Source: Nocardia fusca NBRC 14340 (lineage in GTDB: Bacteria > Actinomycetota > Actinomycetes > Mycobacteriales > Mycobacteriaceae). Taken from it: DNA of 64,000 nt. The position numbers were made by a program, and so were the translations under genes. The first letter of the stretch is position 1; every line of letters starts with the position of its first letter. The stretch is taken from the NCBI RefSeq assembly GCF_001618425.1, contig NZ_BDCU01000041.1:62001-126000 (forward strand). The letters run 5' to 3'. Below, piece after piece: positions 42,505-51,864 of the stretch. The notes under the pieces are model-generated. The model saw only the letters and a list, made by a program, of their open reading frames with translations. It was not told the DNA's origin and did no database searches.

Positions 42505-42701
42505 GATAAGGAAATGAGCAGGTCCGGCAATATCGGCGAACGCCCGGCCGAACAGGTCGGGCCGGGCAGCGCGGCTCCGGCAACGCCCGTCCGGACGCCG
42601 TCGGCGGGCCGCCGCGTGCGCAGTCCCGAAAAGGAATCGCGCTGATTTCATGCCGTGAACACCGGCGCGCACCGGGATACGTTGCGTGCTCGGAGGGTTC
42701 G

Positions 42702-44306
42702 TTGCCGGACGGAAAGTGTGCGACTGAAGTGCGAAGAAACAAGCGCAGTGCGATCGTCGCGATCGGGATGGCCGCCATGGTGCTGCTCACCGGTTGCTCA
42801 TCCGGGAACGACAACGGTCTGCCCGTCGACGGTGGCGAGTTCATCACCGGCCTGTACCTGGAACCGCGCGGGCTGGACCCGCACCGGCAGGTGTACTGGG
42901 AGACCTACCGCGTCTCGCGCAATATCTTCGAGCCCCTGGTCGGGGAGGATCTGACCACCGGCTCCGGTGTCCCCGCCCTGGTTCCGGTCCTCGCCACGAA
43001 ATGGGACCACAGCGAGGACGGGCGCGTCTGGACGTTCCAGCTCCGTGACGGAGTGACCTTTCACGACGGCTCACCGTTCGACGCGGCCGCGTTGCACAAG
43101 AATGTCCGCCGGGTATGGGACCGCTCCTACCAGTTCTTCGACGAGGAGAGCGCCGGCCGGGTGAAGGTCTGGTTCGGCAACCTGCGCGCTGCCCGGCCCA
43201 CCGGCGACCACTCCTACACCTTCGAATTCGACAAACCGTTCCTCGGCTTCCCGCGCATCCTCGCCCAGTCGATGTACACGCTCCCGGTCGGCAATCCGGC
43301 GGTCTGGGAGAAGTACGGCAACAACGAATTCGCCCGGCATCCCGAGGGCACCGGCCCCTACCGGTTCGCCTCGCGCGCGATCGGCGACCGGATCGTGCTG
43401 CAGCGCAACCCGGACTACTGGGGGCAGCGGCCCCGCCTGGACACGCTGACCTTCCGCGTCATTCCCAACAACCAGACGCGCGTGGCCTCGCTGCTCAACG
43501 GCGAGGTCGACCTCATCGGCTATGTGCCGCCCGACGATGTCGAGTCGCTGGAGAACGCCGGTTTCGACGTACCCGAGGGCACCGCCGCGGAACTGGTGTA
43601 CTTCTCCTTCAATCGCCGCAATCCCGTCTTCGAGGACGACCGGGTACGCAAGGCGCTCATCCACGGGCTGGACCGGGAAGCGCTGGCGAAAGAGGTCTAC
43701 AACGGCTACGCCTCACCGCAGTACTCGTTCCTGCCACCTGGTAACGAGGCCTACGATCCGGCGGTCCGCGATTTCCCCTACGATCCCGACCTCGCCCGGA
43801 AACTGCTCGCCGAAGCCGGTTACGACCCGGGCGAACTCAGGTTCAACCTCGTCATCGATGTGGCCAACGAGAACCTCGGACAGTGGCTGCAGGCCCATTT
43901 GAAGGGCATCGGAGTCGAAGTGGACATCGTGAGCCTGGACCGGGTCAACTATTCGGCGCGGGTGTACAACCCGCAGCCCGGCGACGGCCTCAGCATCGAC
44001 GAGTTCGGCGAGACGAATGCCGAATGGCTGTACAACGGGTACAACGGCCTGAAGAACCGCGGTCTGGACCCGGCGAAGTACCCGGAGGTGACGGCGGCCA
44101 TCGATACGGCCCTGCGTACCGCCGACCCGGATGCGCGGATCGGCCTGTGGCAGCAGGCGGAGGCGAAGCTGCGCGCCAACGCGCTGGTGATCCCGGCGGT
44201 AAATCTGAACCGGTACTACGCGACCGGGCCGAACGTCGAAGGCTTCGTCTACGCGTCCACGAACTGGTACGACCTCGCACCGGTCTGGTTGTCGGGTTCC
44301 CGATGA
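42702..44306 (+). CDS. Peptide/organic-solute ABC transporter binding lipoprotein
   Basis: This 534-residue family 5 solute-binding protein is a lipoprotein (LLTGC at Cys32). TWTFQLRDGVTFHDGSPF-like features (VWTFQLRDGVTFHDG) and GTGPYRFASRAIGDRIVLQRNPDYW are typical. Oligopeptide-type proteins also bind glutathione, opines, nickel complexes and other solutes. TTG 42702 has GGAGGG four bases upstream; GTG 42729 would give a more standard signal peptide (RRNKRSAIVAIG). First gene of a six- or seven-gene rightward operon. Confidence 0.87.
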   Translation: MPDGKCATEVRRNKRSAIVAIGMAAMVLLTGCSSGNDNGLPVDGGEFITGLYLEPRGLDPHRQVYWETYRVSRNIFEPLVGEDLTTGSGVPALVPVLATKWDHSEDGRVWTFQLRDGVTFHDGSPFDAAALHKNVRRVWDRSYQFFDEESAGRVKVWFGNLRAARPTGDHSYTFEFDKPFLGFPRILAQSMYTLPVGNPAVWEKYGNNEFARHPEGTGPYRFASRAIGDRIVLQRNPDYWGQRPRLDTLTFRVIPNNQTRVASLLNGEVDLIGYVPPDDVESLENAGFDVPEGTAAELVYFSFNRRNPVFEDDRVRKALIHGLDREALAKEVYNGYASPQYSFLPPGNEAYDPAVRDFPYDPDLARKLLAEAGYDPGELRFNLVIDVANENLGQWLQAHLKGIGVEVDIVSLDRVNYSARVYNPQPGDGLSIDEFGETNAEWLYNGYNGLKNRGLDPAKYPEVTAAIDTALRTADPDARIGLWQQAEAKLRANALVIPAVNLNRYYATGPNVEGFVYASTNWYDLAPVWLSGSR

Positions 44307-45256
44307 AGCAGGTGCGCCATATCGGGTTCCGCGTCCTCAACGTGGTCCCCCTCCTGGTTCTCGTCTCGATCCTGGCGTTCCTGCTGGGTGCGCTCACTCC
44401 GGGCGATCCGGTGGAGTCCCAGTTCGCCTCGCGCTACACCCCCGAACAACTCGACGAACTGCGCGCGATCTACGGTCTGGACCGGCCGCTGTGGGAGCAG
44501 TACTTCGTCTGGTTGCAGAATCTCGTCGCCGACGGCGGCGGACTGTCGCTGACGCTGGGCACGCCGGTGTTCGACATGCTGGTACCGCCGTTCCTCAATA
44601 CGGTGATACTCACCGTGGCGGGAGCCTTCGTCTGCGTGGTATTCGGCACCCTGATCGGCGCGGTGGCCGGGATCTTCCACGGCACCTGGATCGACCGCTC
44701 GGTGATGCTGCTCGCCCAGATCGGCAGCAATCTTTCGGTGTACTGGTTCGGGCTCGTGCTGATCAGCGTGTTCTCGCTGCGGCTGGGCTGGCTCCCGGTC
44801 GGCGGTATGCAATCGCGGGGCGGCGGCGGGTTCGCCGATCTGCTCGAACATCTGGTGCTGCCCGCTGTCTCGGCCGCGCTGATCTCCATGCTGGTGCTGG
44901 CGCGTTTCGTCCGGATCGGGGTGATCCGCGAAGCGGCCACCGATTACGTGCGCACGTTCCGGTCCCAGGGTGTGCCGTTGCGCACCATCTACGGGCGCAA
45001 TATCTTCCGCAATATCGCGCCCAGCATCGTCAATGTCACCGGGCTCGAGATCGGCACCCTGATCACCGGCGTGTTCTTCGTCGAGATCGTGTTCAACTGG
45101 CCCGGTATCGGCACCCAGCTGGTCAATGCCGTCAACGGCAAGGATTACCCGGTCATCCAGGGCGGCATCGTGCTGGTGGCGCTGTGCTATCTGCTGGTCG
45201 ATCTGATCACCGACGTGATCGTGGACGCCCTCGATCCGCGACTACGGGGGGCATGA
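44303..45256 (+). CDS. ABC transporter permease, DppB-like
   Basis: This 317-residue permease has six predicted helices and an N-terminal helix, LNVVPLLVLVSILAFLLG. The extracytoplasmic RYTPEQLDELRAIYGLDRPL is the family signature. The inner-membrane component coupling motif is near REAATDYVRTFRSQGV. It overlaps the preceding stop (ATGA) and pairs with the next gene. Confidence 0.9.
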   Translation: MKQVRHIGFRVLNVVPLLVLVSILAFLLGALTPGDPVESQFASRYTPEQLDELRAIYGLDRPLWEQYFVWLQNLVADGGGLSLTLGTPVFDMLVPPFLNTVILTVAGAFVCVVFGTLIGAVAGIFHGTWIDRSVMLLAQIGSNLSVYWFGLVLISVFSLRLGWLPVGGMQSRGGGGFADLLEHLVLPAVSAALISMLVLARFVRIGVIREAATDYVRTFRSQGVPLRTIYGRNIFRNIAPSIVNVTGLEIGTLITGVFFVEIVFNWPGIGTQLVNAVNGKDYPVIQGGIVLVALCYLLVDLITDVIVDALDPRLRGA

Positions 45257-46128
45257 TGGTTCTCGCCGTACCACGCGCCTCGGTCACCGGGCACACCTCG
45301 CCCCGCCGGCAGCACGCGCAGCTCGTCACGGCCGGTGTCCTCATCGGTGGCGTGGTACTCGTCTCCCTGTTCGCGCCCCTGCTCGCGCCCTACGATCCGC
45401 TGGCGACCGACCCGTCCGCCAAATTCCTGCCCCCGGGCAGCGACGGGCATCTCCTCGGCACCGACGATCTGGGCCGCGACCTGCTGAGCCGGCTGCTGTG
45501 GGGTGGCCGCACCTCCCTGCTGCTGGCCGTGATCTCGGTGGCCGGCGCCACCGCCGTCGGATCCGTCGCGGCGCTGCTGGCCGGCTTCGCCGGACCGCGG
45601 GTGAGCGGCGTGGTCATGCGGCTGGTGGACATGCTGTTCGCGTTCCCGGTGATCCTGGTCGCCGTCGCACTGGCCGCGGTGCTGAGCCCCGGGGCTCCCG
45701 TCGTGGTGGTGGCGATCGTGTTCTATGTCGTCCCCTATGTCACCCGAGTGGTCTTCACCGAGGTCAAACAACATACGAGGCGGGAATACGTGGAAGCCGC
45801 GACAGCCCTGGGCGCGACCCGCTGGTCGCTGATGGTGCGCGAGGTACTGCCCAATGTGACCGGTCAGATCGTCGTCTACGCCACCGGACTGGTCGCGACC
45901 ATGGTGGTGTTCTCCGCGAGCCTGAGCGCGGTGGGGATCGGCGTCCAGCCGCCCACCCCCGACTGGGGACAGATGATCGCCTCCGGCGCCGAAGTGGTGC
46001 TCTCCGGGCATATGTACGTGGCGGTGATCCCCGGGCTCACCGTGGTGCTCGTGGCCCTGGCCTTCAACTGGCTCGGTGACGCCCTGCACGATCTGGCGAG
46101 CCCGCGCACCCGGGGAACCGGCCGATGA
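45253..46128 (+). CDS. ABC transporter permease, DppC-like
   Basis: This 291-residue permease has the N-terminal helix GVLIGGVVLVSLFAPLLAPYDP and the typical HLLGTDDLGRDLLSRLLWGGR, with the coupling loop in REYVEAATALGATRWSLMV. ATG 45253 overlaps the preceding stop; a second ATG follows at once. It forms the channel with the DppB-like protein. Confidence 0.9.
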   Translation: MMVLAVPRASVTGHTSPRRQHAQLVTAGVLIGGVVLVSLFAPLLAPYDPLATDPSAKFLPPGSDGHLLGTDDLGRDLLSRLLWGGRTSLLLAVISVAGATAVGSVAALLAGFAGPRVSGVVMRLVDMLFAFPVILVAVALAAVLSPGAPVVVVAIVFYVVPYVTRVVFTEVKQHTRREYVEAATALGATRWSLMVREVLPNVTGQIVVYATGLVATMVVFSASLSAVGIGVQPPTPDWGQMIASGAEVVLSGHMYVAVIPGLTVVLVALAFNWLGDALHDLASPRTRGTGR

Positions 46129-47882
46129 CCGCGGTGTCCGCGCACAGCGCCCACGCGGCGGAGGTCCGGCCGGCGGCCGCCGCGGTCCTCGAGGTCGTCG
46201 ACCTGAGCATCGCCTTCCCCGGCGACGAAGCCGACGCCCCGACCGTCTCCGGTATCTCCTTCGCCCTGGCCGCCGGCGAGGTCCTCGCCCTGGTCGGGGA
46301 ATCGGGTTCGGGGAAGAGCCTCACCGCGGCCGCGATCATCGGCCTGCTGCCCCGGTCGGCCCGGATCACCGGCGGCGCGGTGCGGTTCCGGCACGGTTCG
46401 GACACCCCGGTCGATCTGACCGAGCTCCCCGAGCGCCGGCTCGCCGCCTACCGCGGTGCGGGTATCGGCATGGTGTTCCAGAACCCGCTGGGCGCACTGG
46501 ATCCCGCACACCGGATCATCGCCCAGCTCGACGAAGTACTCGTCCGGCACCGGCCGGACACCCCGCGCGCCGCGCGGCGGGAGCTGGCGGCGCAGTGGCT
46601 CGCGAAGGTCGGATTCGACGCCCCGGACCGGGTGCTGGCCGCCTACCCGCACGAGCTCAGCGGTGGTATGCGCCAGCGGGTGGCACTGGCACTGGCCGCG
46701 CTGTCCGAACCCGTCGTCCTCATCGCCGACGAACCCACCACCGCGCTCGATACCGTGGTCCAGCGCCAGATCCTGGACCTGCTGCGCGATATCACCCGGG
46801 CCACGGGGTCCGCGCTCCTGCTGATCACCCACGACTTCGATGTGGTCGCGCATATGGCCGATACCGTGGCGGTGCTGTCCCGGGGCCGGATCGTCGAGCA
46901 GGGGCCCCGCGACGAGGTACTCACCACGCCCGAGCACCCCTACACCCGCGACCTGCTCGACGCCGTACCGCGGCTGGGCAAGCGGGCCGCGCTACCGCAC
47001 TGGCACGGCGTGCGCCGACTGTCGTCCGCCGGATCCGTCCCGCAGCAGTCCGTACCGCCGGTCCGGGACGACACCGCCGCGGCGCTGCTCCGGCTCGAGG
47101 CGGTCACCAAACGATTCACCGTCGGAGGTATCGGTACCGGGCTGGACAAACGCGAACTCCTGGCGGTGGACGATATCTCGGTCGCGGTGCGGCCGGGCGA
47201 GATCTACGGCCTGATCGGTCCGTCCGGCTCCGGGAAGTCCACGCTCGGCCGCGTGATGGGCGGGCTGTTGCCCGCGACCGGTGGTTCGGTCGTCTTCGAC
47301 GGCGCATCGCTGGCCGGCGCCCGGCCCGCGGCATTGCGTGCGCTGCGTTCCCGGTTGCAGTACGTCTTCCAGGACCCGGTCGGTTCCCTCAATCCCGGTA
47401 TCCGGATCGGCGAGCAGATCGCCCGGCCGCTGCGGCGGTTCGGCCGGGCGCCGAACCGGAAGGCGACCGCCGACGCGGTGGCGCGGGCTCTCGAACTCGT
47501 CGGGCTGCCCGCCGGTTTCGCCGAGCGCTATCCGCACGCCCTCTCCGGCGGCCAGGCCCAGCGGGTCGGTATGGCGCGCGCACTGGCGCTGGAACCCGAG
47601 CTGCTCATCCTCGACGAGCCGACCTCCTCCCTCGATGTCTCCACCCAGGCCGAGATCATCGATCTGCTGCTGGAACTGCGGGAACGATTGAATCTCACCT
47701 GTGTGTTCATCGGGCACGATCTCGGTCTCGTCGAATGGGTGAGCGATCGTATCGGAGTGTTGTCGGACGGCCGGCTGGTCGACGAATTCGCCACCGAACA
47801 CCTCTACGACAGCGCCCGCTCCCCCGCGACCCGGGCTCTGCTCGACGCCGATCTCGGCACCAGGAAGGTGCAGCGTTCATGA
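46125..47882 (+). CDS. Fused double ABC ATPase (DppD-DppF type)
   Basis: This 585-residue protein has two complete ATPase domains. The first has GESGSGKS, SGGMRQRVALALA and LIADEPTTALD; the second has GPSGSGKS, SGGQAQRVGMARA and LILDEPTSSLD. Oligopeptide transporters normally use two separate ATPase proteins; such fusions are common in actinobacteria. ATG 46125 overlaps the preceding stop. The stop overlaps the next gene, extending translational coupling from transporter to enzymes. Confidence 0.9.
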   Translation: MTAVSAHSAHAAEVRPAAAAVLEVVDLSIAFPGDEADAPTVSGISFALAAGEVLALVGESGSGKSLTAAAIIGLLPRSARITGGAVRFRHGSDTPVDLTELPERRLAAYRGAGIGMVFQNPLGALDPAHRIIAQLDEVLVRHRPDTPRAARRELAAQWLAKVGFDAPDRVLAAYPHELSGGMRQRVALALAALSEPVVLIADEPTTALDTVVQRQILDLLRDITRATGSALLLITHDFDVVAHMADTVAVLSRGRIVEQGPRDEVLTTPEHPYTRDLLDAVPRLGKRAALPHWHGVRRLSSAGSVPQQSVPPVRDDTAAALLRLEAVTKRFTVGGIGTGLDKRELLAVDDISVAVRPGEIYGLIGPSGSGKSTLGRVMGGLLPATGGSVVFDGASLAGARPAALRALRSRLQYVFQDPVGSLNPGIRIGEQIARPLRRFGRAPNRKATADAVARALELVGLPAGFAERYPHALSGGQAQRVGMARALALEPELLILDEPTSSLDVSTQAEIIDLLLELRERLNLTCVFIGHDLGLVEWVSDRIGVLSDGRLVDEFATEHLYDSARSPATRALLDADLGTRKVQRS

Positions 47883-48883
47883 CCTCTCCGGATCCGGGCC
47901 GTCCCGTCATCGCCACGGCGCTGACCACCGCCGAAGCCGCCGCGGTACTCGCCGACCCGGCGCTGCGCGGGCGGTGGACCCACCATCGGGCCGCGTTCAC
48001 CGTGTTCGGTATCGACCGGCTTCCGGGCGCCCCGACCGAATCGGTGCCGGCCGCAGGCGATCTCGACCCCAGCGTCCTGGCCACGGCGCTGGCGGTGTAC
48101 GGCGGCCCCGCGATCGTCGTCGCCGCGACCGCCCATATCGATCTCCCCTACAACCTCGCCCGCCGCACGCTGTCGCTGGACCACCTCACCCGGGGCCGGT
48201 CCGGCCTCCTGCTCGGCAGCCGCGACCCACGCGGACGCACCGGGAACGCCTGGAGTGGAGCGGGTCTCGCCGCGGCCGCCGAGCTCGGCCCGGCGACCAC
48301 CGCCGATACCGCCCACGCGGTCCTCGGCCTGTGGCAGAGCTGGCCCCTCGACAGCATCGCCGGCGACAAGGAGTCCGGCATCCTGGTGCACTCCGAGCGC
48401 ATCCGCCGCGTCGGGCACCGTGGCGTCACCAGAACCGCCGGGCCGCTGAGCATTCCCACGTCGCCGCAGGGCACCCCGGTGCTCGGGTGGTACGGGACCG
48501 GCCCCGATATCCGAGCGCACACCCCCGATATCACCGACCTCACCGTCCTGGGCGGGCTTCCCGATCGAGCGACCGTCGAGTCGGCGGCCGGACAGCCGGG
48601 GCGCGCACCCGTCCTGGCCGAGGCCTCCGTCCGGGACCTCGAGACGGCCGCCGAGCTGCTGCGGGCAGGCGCCCACGGGCTCCTGCTACGCACCACCGGT
48701 CCGGGCACCCCCGCCGAAACCGCCGCACGCCTGCTGGGTACCGACCTCGCGGTGCGGTTCCCCGGCGCGGTGGTCCCCGGCGACACGACACTGCGGGACA
48801 CCCTCGGTCTACCGCCGCCCCGCGACCTGTTGTCCGACGCGACCGCGGCGTTTCCCGCCCCATCCCCGGGCGTGTACCGCTGA
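47879..48883 (+). CDS. Luciferase-like monooxygenase (reduced)
   Basis: This 334-residue flavin-dependent TIM-barrel protein of the bacterial luciferase-like group has ALAVYGGPAIVVAATAHIDLPYNLARR and LSLDHLTRGRSGLLLGSRDP as the clearest blocks. The C-terminal half is short and alanine-rich, with weaker resemblance. It is coupled to the ATPase gene by a 4-base overlap, so its substrate is likely the transported compound. It may act with the two later oxygenases, or may have lost activity. Confidence 0.7.
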   Translation: MTSPDPGRPVIATALTTAEAAAVLADPALRGRWTHHRAAFTVFGIDRLPGAPTESVPAAGDLDPSVLATALAVYGGPAIVVAATAHIDLPYNLARRTLSLDHLTRGRSGLLLGSRDPRGRTGNAWSGAGLAAAAELGPATTADTAHAVLGLWQSWPLDSIAGDKESGILVHSERIRRVGHRGVTRTAGPLSIPTSPQGTPVLGWYGTGPDIRAHTPDITDLTVLGGLPDRATVESAAGQPGRAPVLAEASVRDLETAAELLRAGAHGLLLRTTGPGTPAETAARLLGTDLAVRFPGAVVPGDTTLRDTLGLPPPRDLLSDATAAFPAPSPGVYR

Positions 48884-48923
48884 CCACCGCGCCTCCGTTC
48901 CACCCGACATCGAAGGGATTCCC

Positions 48924-50177
48924 ATGGCAGCCCCCACATCGGCCGATCTGAGGTCGCTGCTGGCCCACCCCGACGCCGACTACGACACCCTCGCCGCGAC
49001 CTACCGTCCGCTCTTCGACCGGATCGCCGCGGGCAACCCGGCTCGCGAGCGGGCCCGGGAGTTCCCGTACGACGAGGTCCGGCTGCTCGTGGACGCGGGA
49101 TTCTCCCGGCTGCGGATCCCGCGGGCGCACGGCGGTGACGGCGCGACACTACAGCAGGTGTTCCTGCTGCTGGCCGAACTCGGCTCCGCCGATCCCAACG
49201 TCGCCCATATCTTCCGCAACCATCTCGCCTTCGTCGAGGACCGGCTGAACTCGCCGGATCATCCCGCCACCGATATCTGGCTGGAGCGCTTCCGCCGGGG
49301 TGAGTTCGTCGGCGGCGGGTGGACCGAGGCCAACAACGCCAAGTTCGGCGATATCGGCACGCGGCTCACCACCTCCGCCGGGACCACCCGGCTCACCGGG
49401 GAGAAGTACTACGCGACCGGCAGCCTCTACGCGGACTGGCTCGACGTCATCGGCCGGGACGAGAACGATCGGCTGATCACCGCGCTCGTCGCGCGCGACC
49501 AGCCGGGCGTCACCCTGGTCGACGACTGGGAGGGTTTCGGACAGCAGACCACCGCGAGCGGTTCCGCGCGGTATCGGGACGCGGTGGTCGACGAACACGG
49601 AATCTTCCCGGCCGAGGAACGTTTCGCCTACCAGGGTCTCTTCTATCAGACCGCGCTCCTGTCGGTGCTGGTCGGTATCGCCCGGGCGGCGTTCCGCGAC
49701 GGCGCCCGGGCGCTGGGTCGGCGCACCCGCAACTATCCGCTGGGCACCGACGAGGTCCCCGCGCAGGACGCCCTGCTCCAGCAGCGCATCGGCCTGCTCG
49801 CCACCCGCGTGTTCCAGGCCGAGGCCGCCCTGGAGAAACAGTCCGCGACCCTGGACACCGTCGCCCGGGCCCACCTCCGGGGCGACGAACAGGCAGAGCA
49901 GCAGGCGCTGGTCACCGCGACCGTGCGCACCCACGAGGCGCAATCGGTGGTGATCGAGGCCGCGCTGGAGGTCACCACCACCGTCTTCGACGCCCTGGGC
50001 GCCTCGGCGACCGCCGTTTCCGCGGGTCTGGACCGGCACTGGCGCAATGCCCGCACCCTGGCCTCGCACAACCCCCGGGTGTTCAAGGAACGGGTGCTCG
50101 GCGACTACTACGTCAACGGCACACCGCCGCCGGGCGGGTCCAACTCCTTCCTGCGCCCGCAGGGTCAGGGGGCGTGA
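48924..50177 (+). CDS. SfnB/DszC-like flavin-dependent monooxygenase
   Basis: This 417-residue acyl-CoA-dehydrogenase-fold protein (FSRLRIPRAHGGDGATLQQV, SADPNVAHIFRNHLAFVE, LTGEKYYATGSLYADWLDV) belongs to the group that uses reduced flavin and oxygen. It includes DszC (dibenzothiophene) and SfnB (sulfone use). It has no acyl-CoA dehydrogenase catalytic glutamate pattern. The ATG at 48924 follows GAAGGG, 40 bases after the previous stop. The combination with luciferase-like enzymes is typical of organosulfur oxidation. Confidence 0.82.
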   Translation: MAAPTSADLRSLLAHPDADYDTLAATYRPLFDRIAAGNPARERAREFPYDEVRLLVDAGFSRLRIPRAHGGDGATLQQVFLLLAELGSADPNVAHIFRNHLAFVEDRLNSPDHPATDIWLERFRRGEFVGGGWTEANNAKFGDIGTRLTTSAGTTRLTGEKYYATGSLYADWLDVIGRDENDRLITALVARDQPGVTLVDDWEGFGQQTTASGSARYRDAVVDEHGIFPAEERFAYQGLFYQTALLSVLVGIARAAFRDGARALGRRTRNYPLGTDEVPAQDALLQQRIGLLATRVFQAEAALEKQSATLDTVARAHLRGDEQAEQQALVTATVRTHEAQSVVIEAALEVTTTVFDALGASATAVSAGLDRHWRNARTLASHNPRVFKERVLGDYYVNGTPPPGGSNSFLRPQGQGA

Positions 50178-50181
50178 CGCG

Positions 50182-51492
50182 ATGCCCGAACCACGCTCCG
50201 GCCATGTCCTGCTGGGTGTCAATGTGCTGGTCTACGGGTACATCCCGGCGGCCTGGCGGACGCCACTGTTCGGCGCCCGGGATTTCCTGGCCCCGGAATA
50301 CTGGGAGCGGATCGGCCGGCTGGCCGAGCGGGCCCGGCTCGACGCGGTGTTCCTCGCCGACGCGCTGGGCCTCGGCGACCCGGCCTACGATGCCAATCCC
50401 ATCCGGCTCGATCCGTTCGTCGTCTGGGGTCGCGTCGCCCGGGCCACCGAACGCGTCGGACTCATCGCCACCGCCTCCACCACCTTCAACGATCCGGTGG
50501 ACCTCGCCGCCCGCATCCTGACCCTGGACCAGGTCTCCAACGGGCGCGCCGGCTGGAATCTGGTGACCACCCGCGACGACCGTTCGGCGGCGAACTTCGG
50601 ACTCGACCGCGTGGTACCGCGGACCCAGCGGTACGAACGGGGTGCCGAATTCGCCGAACTGGCCCGCGCGCTGTGGTCGGCGGCCGGTACCGGGCAGCGG
50701 GTCACCCACCACGGCACCCACTTCCATTACGACGACGAATTCCGCGCACCCGCCTCACCGCAGGGTCTGCCCGTGCTCTTCCAGGCCGGCGGGTCGCCGG
50801 GCGGCCGGGATATCGCCTCCCGGTACGCCGACGGTGTCTTCACCGCCGAGATCACCCGGGAGACCGCCCGCGAGCACTATCGGACGGTGAAGGACGGCGC
50901 GGTGCGGGCCGGACGCGACCCCGGCGCGGTCGCCATCATGCCCGGTCTGCTGCTGACCCTCGGTTCCACCGAGGAAGAGGCGCGGCGACGGGTCGACGAG
51001 CTGTACGAGTCGAGCCCGAGCGTGTACGCGGCCGCCTGGCTGTCCCATGCCATCGGCGTCGATGTGAGCGCCCTGGACCCGGACGAGCCGTTCCCGGACG
51101 AGGTACTGCGCGGCCCGGCGGATCCGGAGCTGTTCACCGGCAGTATCGGCTTCCGCGAATCCATTCTCGAGCAGATCCGCCAGACCCGGCCCACCGTGCG
51201 GGAGTATCTGCGTCAGACGCGCTACTCCGGGTCCGGGCACGGCGGTTTCGTCGGCACCCCCGAGCAGCTGGCCGACCGGATCGAGCAGTGGTACCGCGAA
51301 TACGCCTGCGACGGTTTCAATCTGCAGCCCGATGTGCTGCTCGACAGCCTGGAGGTGATCGCCGACGAGGTGATCCCGCTGCTGCGTGCCCGGGGGCTGT
51401 ACCGCGACGAGTACGAATCGAGCACACTGCGCGGCCATTTCGCGTCGGCACGACCCGATCACGCGCCGGCGGTGACCGCGGCACGGCGCTGA
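50182..51492 (+). CDS. NtaA/SnaA/DszA-family FMN-dependent monooxygenase
   Basis: This 436-residue flavin-dependent enzyme of the NtaA/SnaA/DszA group has NPIRLDPFVVWGRVARATERVGL, TLDQVSNGRAGWNLVTTRDD and VLFQAGGSPGGRDIASRYADG. These are strong matches to the FMN and substrate regions. Members cleave dibenzothiophene sulfone, dimethyl sulfide, nitrilotriacetate and related compounds with FMNH2 and oxygen. ATG 50182 lies 4 bases after the SfnB-like stop, so they are co-translated. A flavin reductase gene is not present nearby. Confidence 0.88.
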   Translation: MPEPRSGHVLLGVNVLVYGYIPAAWRTPLFGARDFLAPEYWERIGRLAERARLDAVFLADALGLGDPAYDANPIRLDPFVVWGRVARATERVGLIATASTTFNDPVDLAARILTLDQVSNGRAGWNLVTTRDDRSAANFGLDRVVPRTQRYERGAEFAELARALWSAAGTGQRVTHHGTHFHYDDEFRAPASPQGLPVLFQAGGSPGGRDIASRYADGVFTAEITRETAREHYRTVKDGAVRAGRDPGAVAIMPGLLLTLGSTEEEARRRVDELYESSPSVYAAAWLSHAIGVDVSALDPDEPFPDEVLRGPADPELFTGSIGFRESILEQIRQTRPTVREYLRQTRYSGSGHGGFVGTPEQLADRIEQWYREYACDGFNLQPDVLLDSLEVIADEVIPLLRARGLYRDEYESSTLRGHFASARPDHAPAVTAARR

Positions 51493-51562
51493 GGGCCGCG
51501 TCCGCGGGTGTAGTGTCTCGGAGGTCCACCGCGTTCGTCTATTGCGATCTCGTGAGGGTGCC

Positions 51563-51853
51563 ATGCCGCGGGAACTGGCGGCCCTGACGAAGGTCCGGTT
51601 CGTCGACTGTGTGCTCCGGCATGTCGATTTCGGCGGCGCGACACTGAACGAGGTCGATTTCGCGGGTTCGGAGATCTCGGCCCTAATGGTCCGCGACGCG
51701 CGGTTGACGAAAGTGGACTTCCGCGGGGCGCAGGCACTGCGCGTCGCCGAAGGGTTCACCGCCCTGCGCGGTGCGATCGTCACCCCGGACCAATTGCTCG
51801 ACCTCGCCCCGGCGTTCGCCGCGTCCGTCGGACTGCTGGTGCAACCGGAGTAG
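51563..51853 (+). CDS. Short pentapeptide-repeat protein
   Basis: This 96-residue protein has A(D/N)LxxVDF-type repeats: VRFVDCVLRHVDFGGATLNEVDFAGSE and ARLTKVDFRGAQ, enough for about three coils of a right-handed beta-helix. The C-terminus (TPDQLLDLAPAFAASVGLLV) is the usual family end. The ATG at 51563 follows GAGGGTG. At this length it may be the C-terminal remnant of a longer protein. It lies between the sulfur operon and an opposing TetR gene. Confidence 0.6.
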   Translation: MPRELAALTKVRFVDCVLRHVDFGGATLNEVDFAGSEISALMVRDARLTKVDFRGAQALRVAEGFTALRGAIVTPDQLLDLAPAFAASVGLLVQPE

Positions 51854-51864
51854 AGCGGCGACCA

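Larger units (their letters stand above)
42287..42701. other. Divergent promoter region of two operons
   Basis: This 415-base non-coding gap separates the leftward catabolic operon from the rightward transport/monooxygenase operon. It holds the GntR operator copy at 42383-42398 within an AT-rich stretch (42379-42408). A separate perfect dyad lies at 42488-42504. No conserved reading frame is seen. Confidence 0.6.

Noticed and set aside
46076..47878. Long frame preceding the luciferase-like gene
   Set aside because: It runs through the ABC ATPase gene in another frame and shows only arginine/proline-rich shadow sequence.
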